DNA from: Smallanthus sonchifolius
Lineage: Eukaryota > Streptophyta > Magnoliopsida > Asterales > Asteraceae
NCBI GenBank assembly: GCA_023525975.1
Contig: CM042034.1
Location: 61,392,279-61,456,278 of the forward strand
Direction of reading: 5' to 3'
DNA length: 64,000 nucleotides
In this document: one piece after another, positions 1-9,784 of the stretch
Layout: every line of letters starts with the position of its first letter
Numbering within the stretch: the stretch's first letter is position 1
Notes under the pieces: model-generated
Database searches by the model: none
Told to the model about the DNA's origin: nothing
What the model saw: only the letters and a program-made list of their open reading frames with translations
Translations under genes and position numbers: made by a program

Positions 1-75
1 AATCTAACCCCACCCTACCCACCCCTAAAAATCTAAACCCCCCACCCACCCACCCCTCTCAAAAAACCTAACATA
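1..75. repeat. C-rich minisatellite fragment
   Basis: Runs of CCCACCC alternate with AAAATCTAAACC-like spacers. The same composition recurs at 2775-3000, so this may be the tail of a related array cut by the window edge. The complementary strand is G-rich and could fold into G-quadruplexes. No coding signal is present. Confidence 0.6.
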
Positions 76-430
76 AAAGCTAAATTAAACCCTAAAGCTA
101 AACCGACTATTTTTTCAGGTTTTGTTTTTTTTTTGAACTAGGACGACGTGGGAAAAAAGGTCTCCGAACAACTTTTTTAGTTTTTGATTTATATTTTGAG
201 TTATGATTTTTTTTATTATTTTTTTTTACCTTTAAAGAGTAGTTATCTAGTTCTCTCACTAAATGTTAGTTTTCTTATGAACTTCACCATATATATATAG
301 GGGACGTATCAAATGTAAACCCTGAGTTATTGTGAAAACCTTTAAACTCAACCACAACTACCCGTTAGATTTCTTTTGTTTTTTATTTATCTTTATGAGT
401 AAACGGCATTCTAGTACTTTTACATTACCT

Positions 431-512
431 TATATATATATATATATATATATATTATTTTCCTCTCTATCCAATTTATTACCCTACCATTTTCTCTCTC
501 TCTCTCTCTCTC
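431..512. repeat. AT and CT microsatellites
   Basis: A pure TA run (431-455) is followed by a CT run (494-512), both inside the inverted-repeat element. A pyrimidine-rich stretch of this kind is common in plant 5' leaders and sits just upstream of the small ATG at 617. Confidence 0.8.
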
Positions 513-559
513 TAAAAAAACGCAGCATCTCATTCTCTCTCTAAACACCCCAAATTAAC

Positions 560-780
560 ACCTTCTCCTGATATTGTTTGTTCGACTCTAACAAGAACCA
601 AGAAATCATATACAAGATGGAAGACGATCTCCATAATCATAGAACAGGATCTCCATTTACATCCCTACCACCATCGTCTTCCATCAACGCAACTAGGGTT
701 TTCGTACCGATCTAGATCTGGAAGCGGACCTCGAAGAACAGGAAGGAGATTTAGGCGATGTTGAACAATAAGGTTTTTTT
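560..780 (+). pseudogene. Gene-like fragment, possibly a captured first exon
   Basis: This stretch is less AT-rich than its surroundings. It starts an ORF at 617 (MEDDLHNHRTG...) that stops at 715 after 32 codons, and GT-containing T-rich sequence typical of a plant intron start follows near 772. A CT-rich leader lies upstream. Together these resemble the 5' end of a plant gene (leader, short N-terminal coding part, intron start) carried inside an inverted-repeat transposon. I do not recognise the protein. It could also be chance, because only 32 codons are open. Confidence 0.35.
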
Positions 781-1416
781 TAATCTGGTTTTTTTGATTC
801 ATGTAACCTTAATAGGTAAATGGGTCAAAGAGTTTTTTTCTTTTTTTAATCTGTTTTTTTTATTTGGGTTTTTTTTAACTTGGGTTTTTGACACTATTTA
901 GATATATGCAACTCATGGGTTTTGGATTGATGTTGTAAAGAGTGTGAGCTGAAGAGCTTTATGAACAGGTAACACATATACCTTCGATTTCATTATCCAA
1001 TACTCAAAGTGTGAGATTTTTTTCTTCTTTTAATCAAGTTTGATTACATTTTTAAGCAAGCAGTGTTTTGATTAATGATTTTTTTCCCTGATCTAATAAT
1101 AAGCAACAAGAACAAGATTTGAATTGCATTATTATTATTTTAATTGAGTTCATATTTATTTTTATTCTCCAGTAGTTTTGAAAATTTTGAAGAGTCTAAA
1201 GAACATAGTAGTATATTAATTGAGTTATTAGATGCAACATATATATTCTGATATATAGAGTTGTACACGGATCTTATAATTTGACTGACATTTGTATATT
1301 GTGTAACTATATATGTATTTCGATGATATGATTTATGAATTTGGTGGTATTTTTAACGCAAACATCTGAATGTTCAAAGATTTTTATGTTTTATGTATTT
1401 TTTTCGAAGATTTTAC

Positions 1417-1516
1417 ACATGTATATTTGATTTGTATACATATGTATTTGTTTTTTACACATGTGTATTTGATTCTTTACACAAGTGTAAACTACACTTA
1501 CACATGTGTTTATGTT
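1417..1516. repeat. Cluster of ACACATGTGT-like palindromes
   Basis: Four to five copies of the self-complementary word ACACATGTGT or close variants (TACATATGTA, ACACAAGTGT) lie 15-30 bp apart, separated by TTTGATT or TTTTTT spacers. Weaker copies continue to about 1770. The cluster lies in the inner part of the inverted-repeat element. The function is unknown. Confidence 0.55.
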
Positions 1517-2040
1517 GATTATGATCGGAACATGTATGAAATTGAATTCGTTGATGTGTATATACATATGTAAATTGTCTTTGTTCATGTGAATTAATTT
1601 TTGTATATGGGTTTTAGATGAGGTAGCAAGCACATGAGAAATCAAAGATCTTGATTCAAGACTGGTGTAAAAATCGGCTTCCTTGAGTATATTTTTTTTG
1701 TAAAAATAATTGTGTATTCTTGTATAATTTTCTGATTTGTAAATATGTGTAAATTAGTTTTACACATGGGTTCTTTAAAATTTATTTTGATATGCATATT
1801 GATTGTTGAGAGAGAGTGTGGGTATGTGTCTTTTAATACAAAAATTTAATTAAAAAAAGAAAAAAAAAGTGTATTACATTTTTACCCCTACATTAAATCT
1901 AGATCACATGTTTTTTAATTTAAAATAAAAAAACTCAGATTCAATTACAACCACATATTATAATAAGTAATTTTGAATGGGTGATTTTGGTTGAGGTTAA
2001 GGATTTTCATAACAATTCAGTGTTTACATTTGATACATCT

Positions 2041-2078
<38 letters not shown>

Positions 2079-2079
2079 A

Positions 2080-2655
2080 TCTTACTACTCTAATAAATGA
2101 AAATCTCTTCAGAACACGTGTCACTTTCTGGTTACTCATCACCTTTATTTTTCCGTCTCTCTCTCCTATTAAATATTAGATTTTCTATTTCTCACTTATA
2201 TTAAATAATAATGTTTATATTAATAAATCTAATTACGCATAGTTATTATTTAATTATAAATATTTATTATATCATCAATCATATGAACTAAATATGAACT
2301 AACATTTATCAATGAAATAAAAAAATTAATGCTCAGTTGAAAAAAATGTTTTAAAAACTAACTTAACAGATCTTATAATTGTCACGACAAATTACATTTT
2401 TTAAATTCATATTTTGAAAAATGTGTTTGTTGACAAATTATATTATATTTTATTCAACCGATTTAATATACAGGTTTATTTAACCAGTGTATTACACAGG
2501 TTTTTTAAAATATAAAATTTTATTACTAAATATATAATATTTTATTTATTTAAACCATGTAATATGTCATAAATATGTAATATGTAAATATTTATTTCTT
2601 AAGTATATAATATTGTATCTATTCAACCCGTGTAATACACGGGGTGTCTAACCTA

Positions 2656-2656
<1 letters not shown>
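2080..2656 (+). mobile_element. Non-autonomous Helitron
   Basis: The 5' end is TC after an A (2079|2080) and the 3' end is CTAG before a T (2656|2657), the A|T insertion rule of Helitrons. A near-terminal hairpin CCGTGT-AAT-ACACGG ends about 10 bp before CTAG. The 5' words CTAATAAATGAAAATCTC look like known plant Helitron starts. At 577 bp with no ORF it cannot encode RepHel. It inserted into an AT microsatellite, which now flanks both ends. Confidence 0.75.

Positions 2657-2704
<48 letters not shown>
2657..2704. repeat. TA microsatellite
   Basis: A perfect (TA)n run follows the Helitron 3' end and leads into the next element. It is probably the continuation of the microsatellite before 2080, split by the Helitron. 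Confidence 0.9.
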
Positions 2705-2707
<3 letters not shown>

Positions 2708-3114
2708 GTGAGTTCACTAGAAAACTCAAATTCATGAGAAAACCCAAAAAATCCTACTGCATATGTGTAGTATACCTAAAAACCTAACCTACCCCCAAAA
2801 ACCTAAACCTCTCACCCCACCCCCACCCAAAAACCTAAACCCCCCACCCCACCCCCACCCAAAAACCTAAACCCACCCCACCCCCACCCCAAAAACCTAA
2901 CCCACCCCACCCCACCCCTCCAAAAACCAAAACTAAACCCAAAAACGTAACACACCCCCAAAAACCTAAACCCCCCACCCCACCCCCACCAAAAAACCAA
3001 AATTGATAAAATTGAATGTAGAATTCATCCCAAAAATAAAAAAAAGTTTTTTTTACATATGTAAACAGGGTTTGCAAAGTTTTTTCAACTCAAGTAGGTT
3101 TTTATTATAACCAC

Positions 3115-3117
<3 letters not shown>
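2704..3117. mobile_element. TA-flanked small element with C-rich core
   Basis: The left end TATAGGGGTGAGTTCAC resembles the left end of the element at 298 (TATAGGGGACGTATC). The right end is a weak inverted match (TTGGGTGGTTATAA on the minus strand). TA microsatellites flank both ends. The core (2775-3000) is a C-rich minisatellite. The boundaries are fair but the class is uncertain. Confidence 0.4.
2775..3000. repeat. C-rich minisatellite with AAACCTAAACC spacers
   Basis: Seven to eight imperfect units combine CCCCACCCCCACC with AAAAACCTAAAC. The spacer resembles the plant telomere repeat (CCCTAAA) but is never in tandem register, so this is not telomeric DNA. The minus strand has dense G4 or G5 runs. 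Long minus-strand reading frames here encode only Gly, Phe, Trp and Val low-complexity peptides and are not genes. Confidence 0.75.

Positions 3118-3164
<47 letters not shown>
3118..3164. repeat. TA microsatellite
   Basis: A perfect TA run ends in CACACACA at the right edge of the small C-rich element. Confidence 0.9.
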
Positions 3165-3172
<8 letters not shown>

Positions 3173-3336
3173 TATAAACACGTAGAATATGTACATTTTA
3201 TTAAAAAGGGATAAAAATTATATAATTTCGAATAATTAAGCCACTTTGAATAAGATTTGGTTTGAATTTCGGATTTTTCGTGTCCGATTTAAATAATAAA
3301 CACCCTACATAACTTTTAACCAATATAATACTCTTA

Positions 3337-3738
3337 GAGGTGTTTGAGATTGCGTTGAAAAACTGTTTATTGACTTATTGGATTTTTCAAAAGCAATAAG
3401 CTAAAAAAGTGTTTGGCAAACATAAAAACACTTTTTGTTTTAATTTTTTAATAAAGCTAAAAAATTATTTTTTAAAAAGCCATAAATTACTGGCTTTTCG
3501 AATTACTTTTGACTTTTGCAATAAAATATTATCAATCTACCCACCCTTTATCTTAAAATAAATATAAGTTAAGCCAAACACTTTTTAAAAAATAAATTAT
3601 TGACTTATTGGCTTTCTTAACCACAAAAGCTAATACAAACACTTTTTTAAAAACTAATTTTAAAAAATTAATAAGTTAATAAAAACTTTTAACAAAAAAC
3701 AATTTTCAAGTTAAATAAGCAAACTCAATACGAGTTAA
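3337..3738. mobile_element. MITE-like inverted repeat
   Basis: The left arm (3337-3450, with GTGTTTG, TTGACTTATTGG and AAGTGTTTGG) recurs inverted in the right arm (3560-3735, with CCAAACACTT and TTGACTTATTGGC). The whole 400 bp could fold back on itself. It is AT-rich with no ORF. This fits a plant MITE of the hAT or Mutator type. I could not define a target duplication. Confidence 0.5.
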
Positions 3739-4639
3739 AGAAATAAGATATCATTCAAGGAGAAATCTATTAAATCGCCTCCTTTTTTATATTCATACAA
3801 AAAGAGTACTGCTCTATAAAAAGGATATATTAAAATACGTGCAAAATCCATTTATGAAAGACTTCATGCATAATATACAAGTTGAACATCGAGCCATATT
3901 TTTTTTTCCTCTTCCTTTTACACATGTTCTTTAATTTATTTCTTTAACTAATTCTCCTTTTCAAATATTGAATAAATTTTTATTGTTGGAGTTTCCGTTT
4001 ATTAACGAGTCTTTCAGTCTTTCTTAATCAAAATGTAGTGAGATCAAAAAACGATTCAAATAACTAAAAATAACAAAATGATATCATAATTTTGTGTCGA
4101 GAACGTATGGCCTATTTTATTGTTTTACTATATAAAATTCGTTAATGTTTTTATATTTTTTTTAAACGGTTTTGCTTTCGTGTTTTTTTATTTTTTAATT
4201 GTTCTTTTTTAACAGCTTTGCTAGAATTTCATTTTTTTTATAAAGTTTTGAAATATTACTAACTATTTCGCTACAACGCCTGAGTATGCGTATTTTATAT
4301 AAAGTTTTGAAAACGTTTATTTATTTCGAACACGAAAGCTTTCTTAACGGTTTCCTTTCTCTATATAATATTTTTAATATTATCAACGCACTATTACATA
4401 TTTTTTTAAAGTATTACGCATTTTAACGTGCCACTATGTGCGAGTTAACGCGCCGCAACGTGCGTGGCTCTTTGAATATTTTTATTCTTTTAGTGGTTTA
4501 GCTTCTTTTTTTTAACTTACGAAGCCGTCTGGCCTCTATTTTTTTTAGCTTTTCGAAATCTTTGATTTATTTTACGATTTAGCTTTCTTTTTACTTTTAT
4601 AAGGTTCGATGCCGTTTAGCATCCATTGTTTAAAGTGTC
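3739..4639. other. AT-rich stretch, no gene seen
   Basis: No reading frame or RNA gene is evident. Scattered CG-containing words such as GCGCCGCAACGTGCG (4448-4463) stand out against the AT-rich background and resemble inner parts of decayed Helitrons. Confidence 0.5.
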
Positions 4640-4679
4640 ACACCGAACAGAGGCGTAACGCGGCCGGATAAATTACTAG
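4640..4679 (+). mobile_element. Possible decayed Helitron 3' end
   Basis: GCGTAACGC, a weak hairpin, is followed about 13 bp later by CTAG before a T, the order expected at a Helitron 3' end. No matching TC start could be fixed upstream, so only the end is reported. Confidence 0.3.
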
Positions 4680-4943
4680 TTATTTATAGAATTGAATTTG
4701 GTATTGAAGGAAATGTAAGAAGTAACTAGAGGCATGCATGGGCTATGGGAATTTAGGAATTCACTGATGAAGCCATAAATGAAAGTACCCCACAAAAGCA
4801 TTTCAAATTTGTGGTGTCATATACATGATGGCATTAAATTTGATTTAGCTAAGTCGTGTCCCATTTAAAACTTTTGGTAAAATTTAATAGGGATGAACCC
4901 AATTTCATTTCGAAGCAACAGGCATCTAGGATGATCAAATAGC

Positions 4944-5181
4944 CGCCTTAAAACTATGAGTCTTCTGGTTGAGTGGAAGTCTCATAGCTTTTCAAATAAA
5001 AGGTCATGGGTTCGAGTTTCGCTTAAGACCAAATGTTTTAGGTTGAGCCAGTGGGTTTTCTCAGTTGTGGGTTTTCTCGTGGTTGGTGTGGGGGCGGGTC
5101 ACCACGCTTCTATTCTCCGAACGAAAGAGTGATCCGTTTACCAGGTTGATCACGGATGTCCGGGCCTTTACTGTTAAAAAA
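4944..5181 (+). mobile_element. tRNA-derived SINE with 7-bp target duplication
   Basis: An A-box-like TGGTTGAGTGG (about 4968-4978) and a B box GGGTTCGAGTTTC (about 5009-5021) form an internal pol III promoter. A roughly 150-bp unrelated body and a short poly-A tail (5175-5184) follow. AAATAGC occurs directly before (4937-4943) and after the tail (5182-5188), giving a 7-bp duplication. SINEs encode no protein and move with LINE machinery. The element sits outside the LTR nest. Confidence 0.75.
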
Positions 5182-5188
5182 AAATAGC

Positions 5189-5540
5189 AACTTTAAACGG
5201 TGAAAACTTTTACTATATATACTCATATGTCTATTATCCTTTGTTTTCTTCTTATTTTAAACATGATATTCAAATAAGTAAAAGAGTAAATTAATATAGA
5301 GTTGCTGAGATTTGACAGTTTTAACTATCTAATTCTCTGCTGTTTTTTCTTTAATTGTCTGTGACCTAACTTTTGTTTTTCATAACCATTTGAGTCCTTT
5401 TTATTAACTATGTTAAATATTTCTGTAAAATGCAAGGGTATTTAGTCTATTCACATATAAAGGACTAATAATGTAAATTAGTAAGATGGTTTAATAGTTC
5501 AAAGCTATTGTGTAATTACTTAATTCCATCTCCCCTTGCT
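5189..5540. other. AT-rich spacer before the copia nest
   Basis: No gene, repeat or LTR boundary is seen. Element E begins abruptly within its integrase-RT linker somewhere between about 5520 and 5565, so its 5' LTR, gag and integrase are missing here. Confidence 0.5.
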
Positions 5541-5564
5541 GGCTATCTTCAACCTACAATTGGT

Positions 5565-6598
5565 ATTACAAATTTGGAAGAAGTCTTGGAAGAAGATGAG
5601 ATTCCTTAGTTGAGAATTCACAAGAATCATCCCACCGACAACACCATTGGTCCGCTCAATGTGGGTGTTCGTACCCGGAGTGCATGTGATGCTTTAGATA
5701 ACAGCATGTTCTCATGTTTCATATCTCAAGTCTAACCTAAGAATATCAAAGCAGCTTTGCTTGAGAATAACTGGGTGGAAGTTATGTAAGAAGAGTTACA
5801 ACAATTCTCAAAGTTGAATGTGTGGAATCTGGTGGATCTTCCCAAGAACAAAGTACCTATCGGCACTCATTGGGTATTTTGAAACAAAAAGGATGAAGGA
5901 GGAATTGTGGTTCGAAACAAAGCTCGTTTGGTTGTTCAAGGCTTTTATCAAGAAGAAGGAATTGACTTTGAGGAAGTGTTTGCATCAGTGGCTCGCTTAA
6001 AGGCCATCAGAATGTTTCTCGCCTATGCAGCCTATATGGACTTCACTGTTCATCAAATGGATGTCAAAAACGCATTTCTGTATGGAAAAGTTCAAGAGGA
6101 AGTATATGACAAGCATCCACCGGGTTTCATTGATCCTAACTTTCCAAACCGTGTCTACAAACTAGACAAGGCACTTTATGGTCTTCACCAAGCACCTCGT
6201 GCGTGGTATGAAACGTTATCAAAGCACCTGCTTGAAAATGGTTTCACACGAGCTGCAATTGACCAAACTTTGTTTAAACGGGAGGATGGAAAAGATACAA
6301 TCATGGTGCAAATCTATGTGGACGATATCATCTTTGGATCCACAAATCCTCGTCTCTGCATTGAATTTGAAGAAGTGATGCGTTCTAAATTCGAAATGAG
6401 CTCTATGGGAGAAATGAAGTTCTTTTTGGGATTGCAAATTGATCAGTCCGAGTCTGGAATTCTCATTCATTAAGAGAAATATGTGAAAGAAATTTTGACC
6501 AAGTTCAAAATGGCTGATTCCCATCCAGTAATAACTCCTATAGAAGTTCGACATTGTTTGACTCCTGATGTGGATGGTGAAAGCGTTGATCAGCATCT
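5565..6598 (+). pseudogene. Element E: end of integrase and reverse transcriptase (copia)
   Basis: This encodes the C-terminal linker of a copia integrase followed by RVT_2-type RT. Visible RT landmarks are NKARLVVQGF, QMDVKNAFLYG (first catalytic Asp), ALYGLHQAPRAWYE and YVDDIIFGS (the YxDD box, about 6316). In-frame stops interrupt the linker near 5610, 5734, 5788 and 5880, and another follows LIH at 6472. The frame is cut at 6598 by solo LTR F and resumes at 20394 with no loss beyond the 5-bp duplication. RT copies the element RNA into DNA in the cytoplasmic particle. This copy cannot make an active enzyme. Confidence 0.9.
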
Positions 6599-6829
6599 CT
6601 ATCTGTGACAATCCGGACTTTAGGGTTAAACCCGTTAATGAATTCAGTTAAACCCTAACCACGTTCTTAACTCATTTCTAACCACATGGACTATTTCTGC
6701 CAACTCCTAAACCAAAAACATGAAACTACAAGGACTAATTGTGTGATTAGGCAAAACCCTATTATGTTGACTTTGAAAGTCAAAATTGAATGATTTTTGT
6801 TCCTGTTGACTTTCCAAAGTCAAACCCCC

Positions 6830-7667
6830 TTTATTTTATATCCAAATTCGCCACATCAAACCCAAATCAGTTCGAATTCAAGGATGTAACGTATGTCATT
6901 AACGAATTCGACCATCATTGAGCCGTTCCTATACAATTAACTCTGTCTCTCAAAGCGAATTATGATATTGTAACCGAAACCGTCGACCATCATCATGTGT
7001 ATGTCAAATTCGTCTGTTTCGATCGACATCCTCATAAACCAATCACTTGCGCACCTCAAACGAATCTCAAGGAAGATTTTGCACACGATAATTCGGCCAG
7101 AGTTGAAGCCGTAGTAACCGGAGGTCGAACCACGCAACTCACGATCGAGTTTTACTCGAACACCATCGATCCAAGCCTCATTCTGGTAATTGATTATTCC
7201 TGTAGTATCGTTTTAGTGTCTAGATCAAAAGCCCCATGATTATCCGGGCTTAAATTATCGAATTCAACATGATCAATTATCTAGGGTTCATTCAAAGTCG
7301 GTTTAATCGAAACCCACTCTAAAGACAATTTCAATTCAATTAATTCATATGAGTAGCCTCGCAAACCATCACTCATTGAAAGCCCTATGCTAATTTAATC
7401 ATACAACATCGATTTGTTAAAGATCCATAAGCTAGGGATGATTTGGGGGTTTCGATCTTGGACTCAACCTCAACTCAATTAAACCTTTTGGTCAGATTCG
7501 CAAACCTCTAATTAGTAAAAGCCCCATAATTTCAACTCCAAACATTATCGGATTTGATCAATCTTAATCCGTGTTCTTAAAGCTAGGGTTCGGTTCATGA
7601 AACTGAAATTAAAGCCTTTAAACCCGATGTTTTTGCAATTAAACATAACCTCAGATTCGAAATACCT
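6830..7667 (+). repeat. Left copy of the 838-bp flank duplication X
   Basis: This part of solo LTR F is repeated at 17622-18471 on the other side of element A. About 13 differences, including a 12- to 16-bp indel, are visible by eye. It ends exactly where A begins. An 80-codon frame (6997-7239) is present in both copies but has no recognisable domain and is not called a gene. Confidence 0.9.
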
Positions 7668-7934
7668 TGTCACACCCCGCCAAGGCGGAAACGCGAGGCG
7701 CAACGTTCATGGTTTCCAAAGCATATGATTACCGCAAACACATACATGATACATGGATACATAAACAAATTTAAAGTTTTACATTACAAAAATGTAATAT
7801 GAGTTTACAAAAAGTTAAGATTTCACAAAATATGACTCAATTCAATGAGTTATACAAGAGAAATCCTCCTTGAGTAGTATCCATCGTGCATGCATGTAAT
7901 CTACATTGCTAACCTTGAAATCACGTTCAGTTAC

Positions 7935-8431
7935 CTGAAAAACATACTTAAAATCGTCAACACAAGGTTGGTGAGTTCACAGGTTTAATCAAATAGTTCT
8001 TTGCAAAATTTCATTGTTCGTAAATAGTTTTAGTTGTATGTGATAAACAGAATAAGAATTGTTGACCCATTTGTAAACTAGCTAGGAATACAAATAATAT
8101 GTTCCTACATGAGGCGTAACCAAACCATGACAATTGTACACGCCCCTAATTTCGTTATCCGGTTCTATGCGGCCATAAATCCTCCAGATTGTGGTTAGCG
8201 CGACTAACCATGACCGGGAGACGTCACTCTCCATAGTACTATTCATAGGACCCTAGGCTACAGTTAATGGTTACTACGTTGTTCCAGGGGACTTTTCCGG
8301 CCTCAAATTGTTGTTCTTATCTCATGTAAACATACAAGTCGTGTCTTATTCTCTTGTTATCCCATAAAATAATTGTAAGTATGTTTTTCCCCCAAATATT
8401 GAAAACAGTAAAAAGGGGCCGTGAAACTCAC
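7935..8431 (-). other. Intron-like leader module in element A LTR (left copy)
   Basis: In sense, a canonical donor CAAGGTGAGTTTCAC (GT at 8431-8430) is followed by GGCCCCTTTTT. The module ends with a pyrimidine-rich acceptor GTTTTTCAG|GT (AG at 7936-7935). GTGAACTCACC, near 7980-7970, is complementary to the donor with a one-base bulge. The identical module in the other LTR is 15836-16331. Splicing is inferred, not shown. Confidence 0.55.
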
Positions 8432-8575
8432 CTTGAGTTTGTGTATATACTTGTGATAAAACTTGTTGTAGTCAACCTTGACTATTCGTACCCTAGATAC
8501 CAAGGGTAAATTGTTGTTAAGACCAACGTCTTAATTGTAAATTGTTCACCGACCTTGTAAATCTGATTGTGTTTG

Positions 8576-8583
8576 TTTAAATA
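8576..8583 (-). promoter_or_regulatory. TATA-like box TATTTAAA of element A LTR
   Basis: It lies 78 bp downstream, in sense, of the P1 array and about 145 bp upstream of the leader donor. The copy in the 5' LTR is at 16476-16483. It is a weak consensus, placed by analogy with the clearer TATAAATA boxes of copias D and E. Confidence 0.35.
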
Positions 8584-8660
8584 TCGTTTTAGTTTTCCAA
8601 CACATGTTTTGTTGTAAAATAGTTTTGAGTTACTGCCCAACTGGGACTGTTGTACAGGTG

Positions 8661-8886
8661 TCGAAACTTCTTAGTTTCGATTGGACAAATGTGCATCGAA
8701 ACTACTTAGTTTCGATGGAGTAGTCAGGTGTCGAAACTTCTTAGTTTCGATTGAGTAAACTGGGTATCGAAACAACCTAGTTTCGATTGAGTAAAAGGTA
8801 TCGAAACTCCCAGTTTCGATTGACCAACAGGTATCGAAACTCCTAGTTTCGATTGAGCGACAGGTATCGAAACTCCTAGTTTCGAT
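8661..8886. repeat. P1 palindrome array, seven units, element A LTR (left copy)
   Basis: Seven imperfect palindromes of the form TCGAAACTNNTTAGTTTCGA start at about 8661, 8695, 8731, 8767, 8801, 8833 and 8866, spaced 32-36 bp with dissimilar 11-16 bp spacers. Each could form a stem of about 8 bp. The same motif occurs in copia E. Confidence 0.9.
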
Positions 8887-9750
8887 TACTGGACTTCTGT
8901 TTGACAGAATCAGTCCTGCATATTTTGTTTTAAAACTTGAATTTGACACTCTTTTCTTGTTATCTTACTTGCGTTTGAACATTTTGCATGATTGGCTCCG
9001 GTTTTTAAGAAAATAATATGAAAATATGGAGTTTTTACCTTTAAAACAGTGGCGATGATGATGAGAGAAAACAGAGATGATCTTGAATCTTTTGCTAAAC
9101 CCTTTTCAGAAACACTTGAAAACACTGAATCCTGATGGTTTTTGTCTTAAAACTTGGCTTTGATTTTGAAGATAAATGGGAAGTTTTCCGTATGAAAATG
9201 AGAGAAAAATGAGAATTGTGAGGAAAGTGATTGAAAGTGGTATGGGTTTTATCTGAGTTTTTCTCAGTTATGGCATGGGACGAGTGAAGGGGGGGGGGGT
9301 TTCTCTGGCTTTTTCGGCCAAGAAGTCAAGGGGTAAGTGGGTTGGGGGTTTGGGTTAAAATAATCAAGCAATTTGGATTTTTGGTATTTGTTTATTAACT
9401 AGAGTTTTAAAGGAGTAGTTTAATTCGGTTTATTTTCCCCACGGTATTATAGTTTTATTCTAAAAATAATTTATTGACCAACTTAAAATTTGTGTAATAT
9501 ATATATACGCTTGGATATTTAATTTATCCACTATTGTTCGTCTTAGTCGGTTTGTACTGGTACTTGCACCGGTAATTCCTAGAATTACCCAAGTATGAAT
9601 TGAGACCATGTACGATCTTTGCTAGACTCTAAAGTCCTTGTTTGTGAAATTAAATAAATCACAAAAGTAATTATAATGTAAACTCGTTTATTGTAATGTA
9701 AACTTGTTCGTAATGTGTACGGATATTGACCTGAAATGTCGGGTGTCACA

Positions 9751-9762
9751 TTCTCCCCATGT
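9751..9762 (-). other. Element A polypurine tract
   Basis: In sense this reads CATGGGGAGAA directly before the LTR start TGTGACACCC. It is the expected primer for plus-strand DNA synthesis. Confidence 0.8.
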
Positions 9763-9784
9763 TAACAGAATTTCGTCCCGAAAT

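Larger units (their letters stand above)
298..2045. mobile_element. Non-autonomous element with about 60-bp terminal inverted repeats and a gene-like insert
   Basis: The left end (299-362) is the inverted complement of the right end (1979-2044). They share the core GTATCAAATGTAAAC, with roughly 80 percent identity by eye over about 60 bp. Both ends abut AT microsatellites (281-299 and 2043-2078), which hides any target duplication. No transposase is encoded, so it depends on another element. The interior carries a gene-like stretch (560-780), which would make it a Pack-type element. The superfamily (Mutator-like or other) is not resolved. Confidence 0.65.
7668..9750 (-). repeat. Element A 3' LTR
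   Basis: This 2083-bp LTR begins TGTCACACCCCGCC and ends GGTGTCACA on the + strand. In the sense direction it carries the P1 palindrome array, a TATTTAAA box and the intron-like leader module. It matches 15569-17603 almost exactly. Confidence 0.95.

Noticed and set aside
2775..3000. Telomeric repeat or a glycine-rich protein gene
   Set aside because: The CCTAAAC words are not in tandem register, and the long minus-strand frames are low-complexity translations of G-rich repeat.
6997..7239. 80-codon frame conserved in both X copies (also 17789-18031)
   Set aside because: Conservation is explained by the recent duplication; it is in an LTR with no domain or context.
8661..8886. CRISPR-like array of regular palindromic repeats
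   Set aside because: Spacers are only 11-16 bp, repeats vary, it lies inside a plant LTR, and no cas gene is present.
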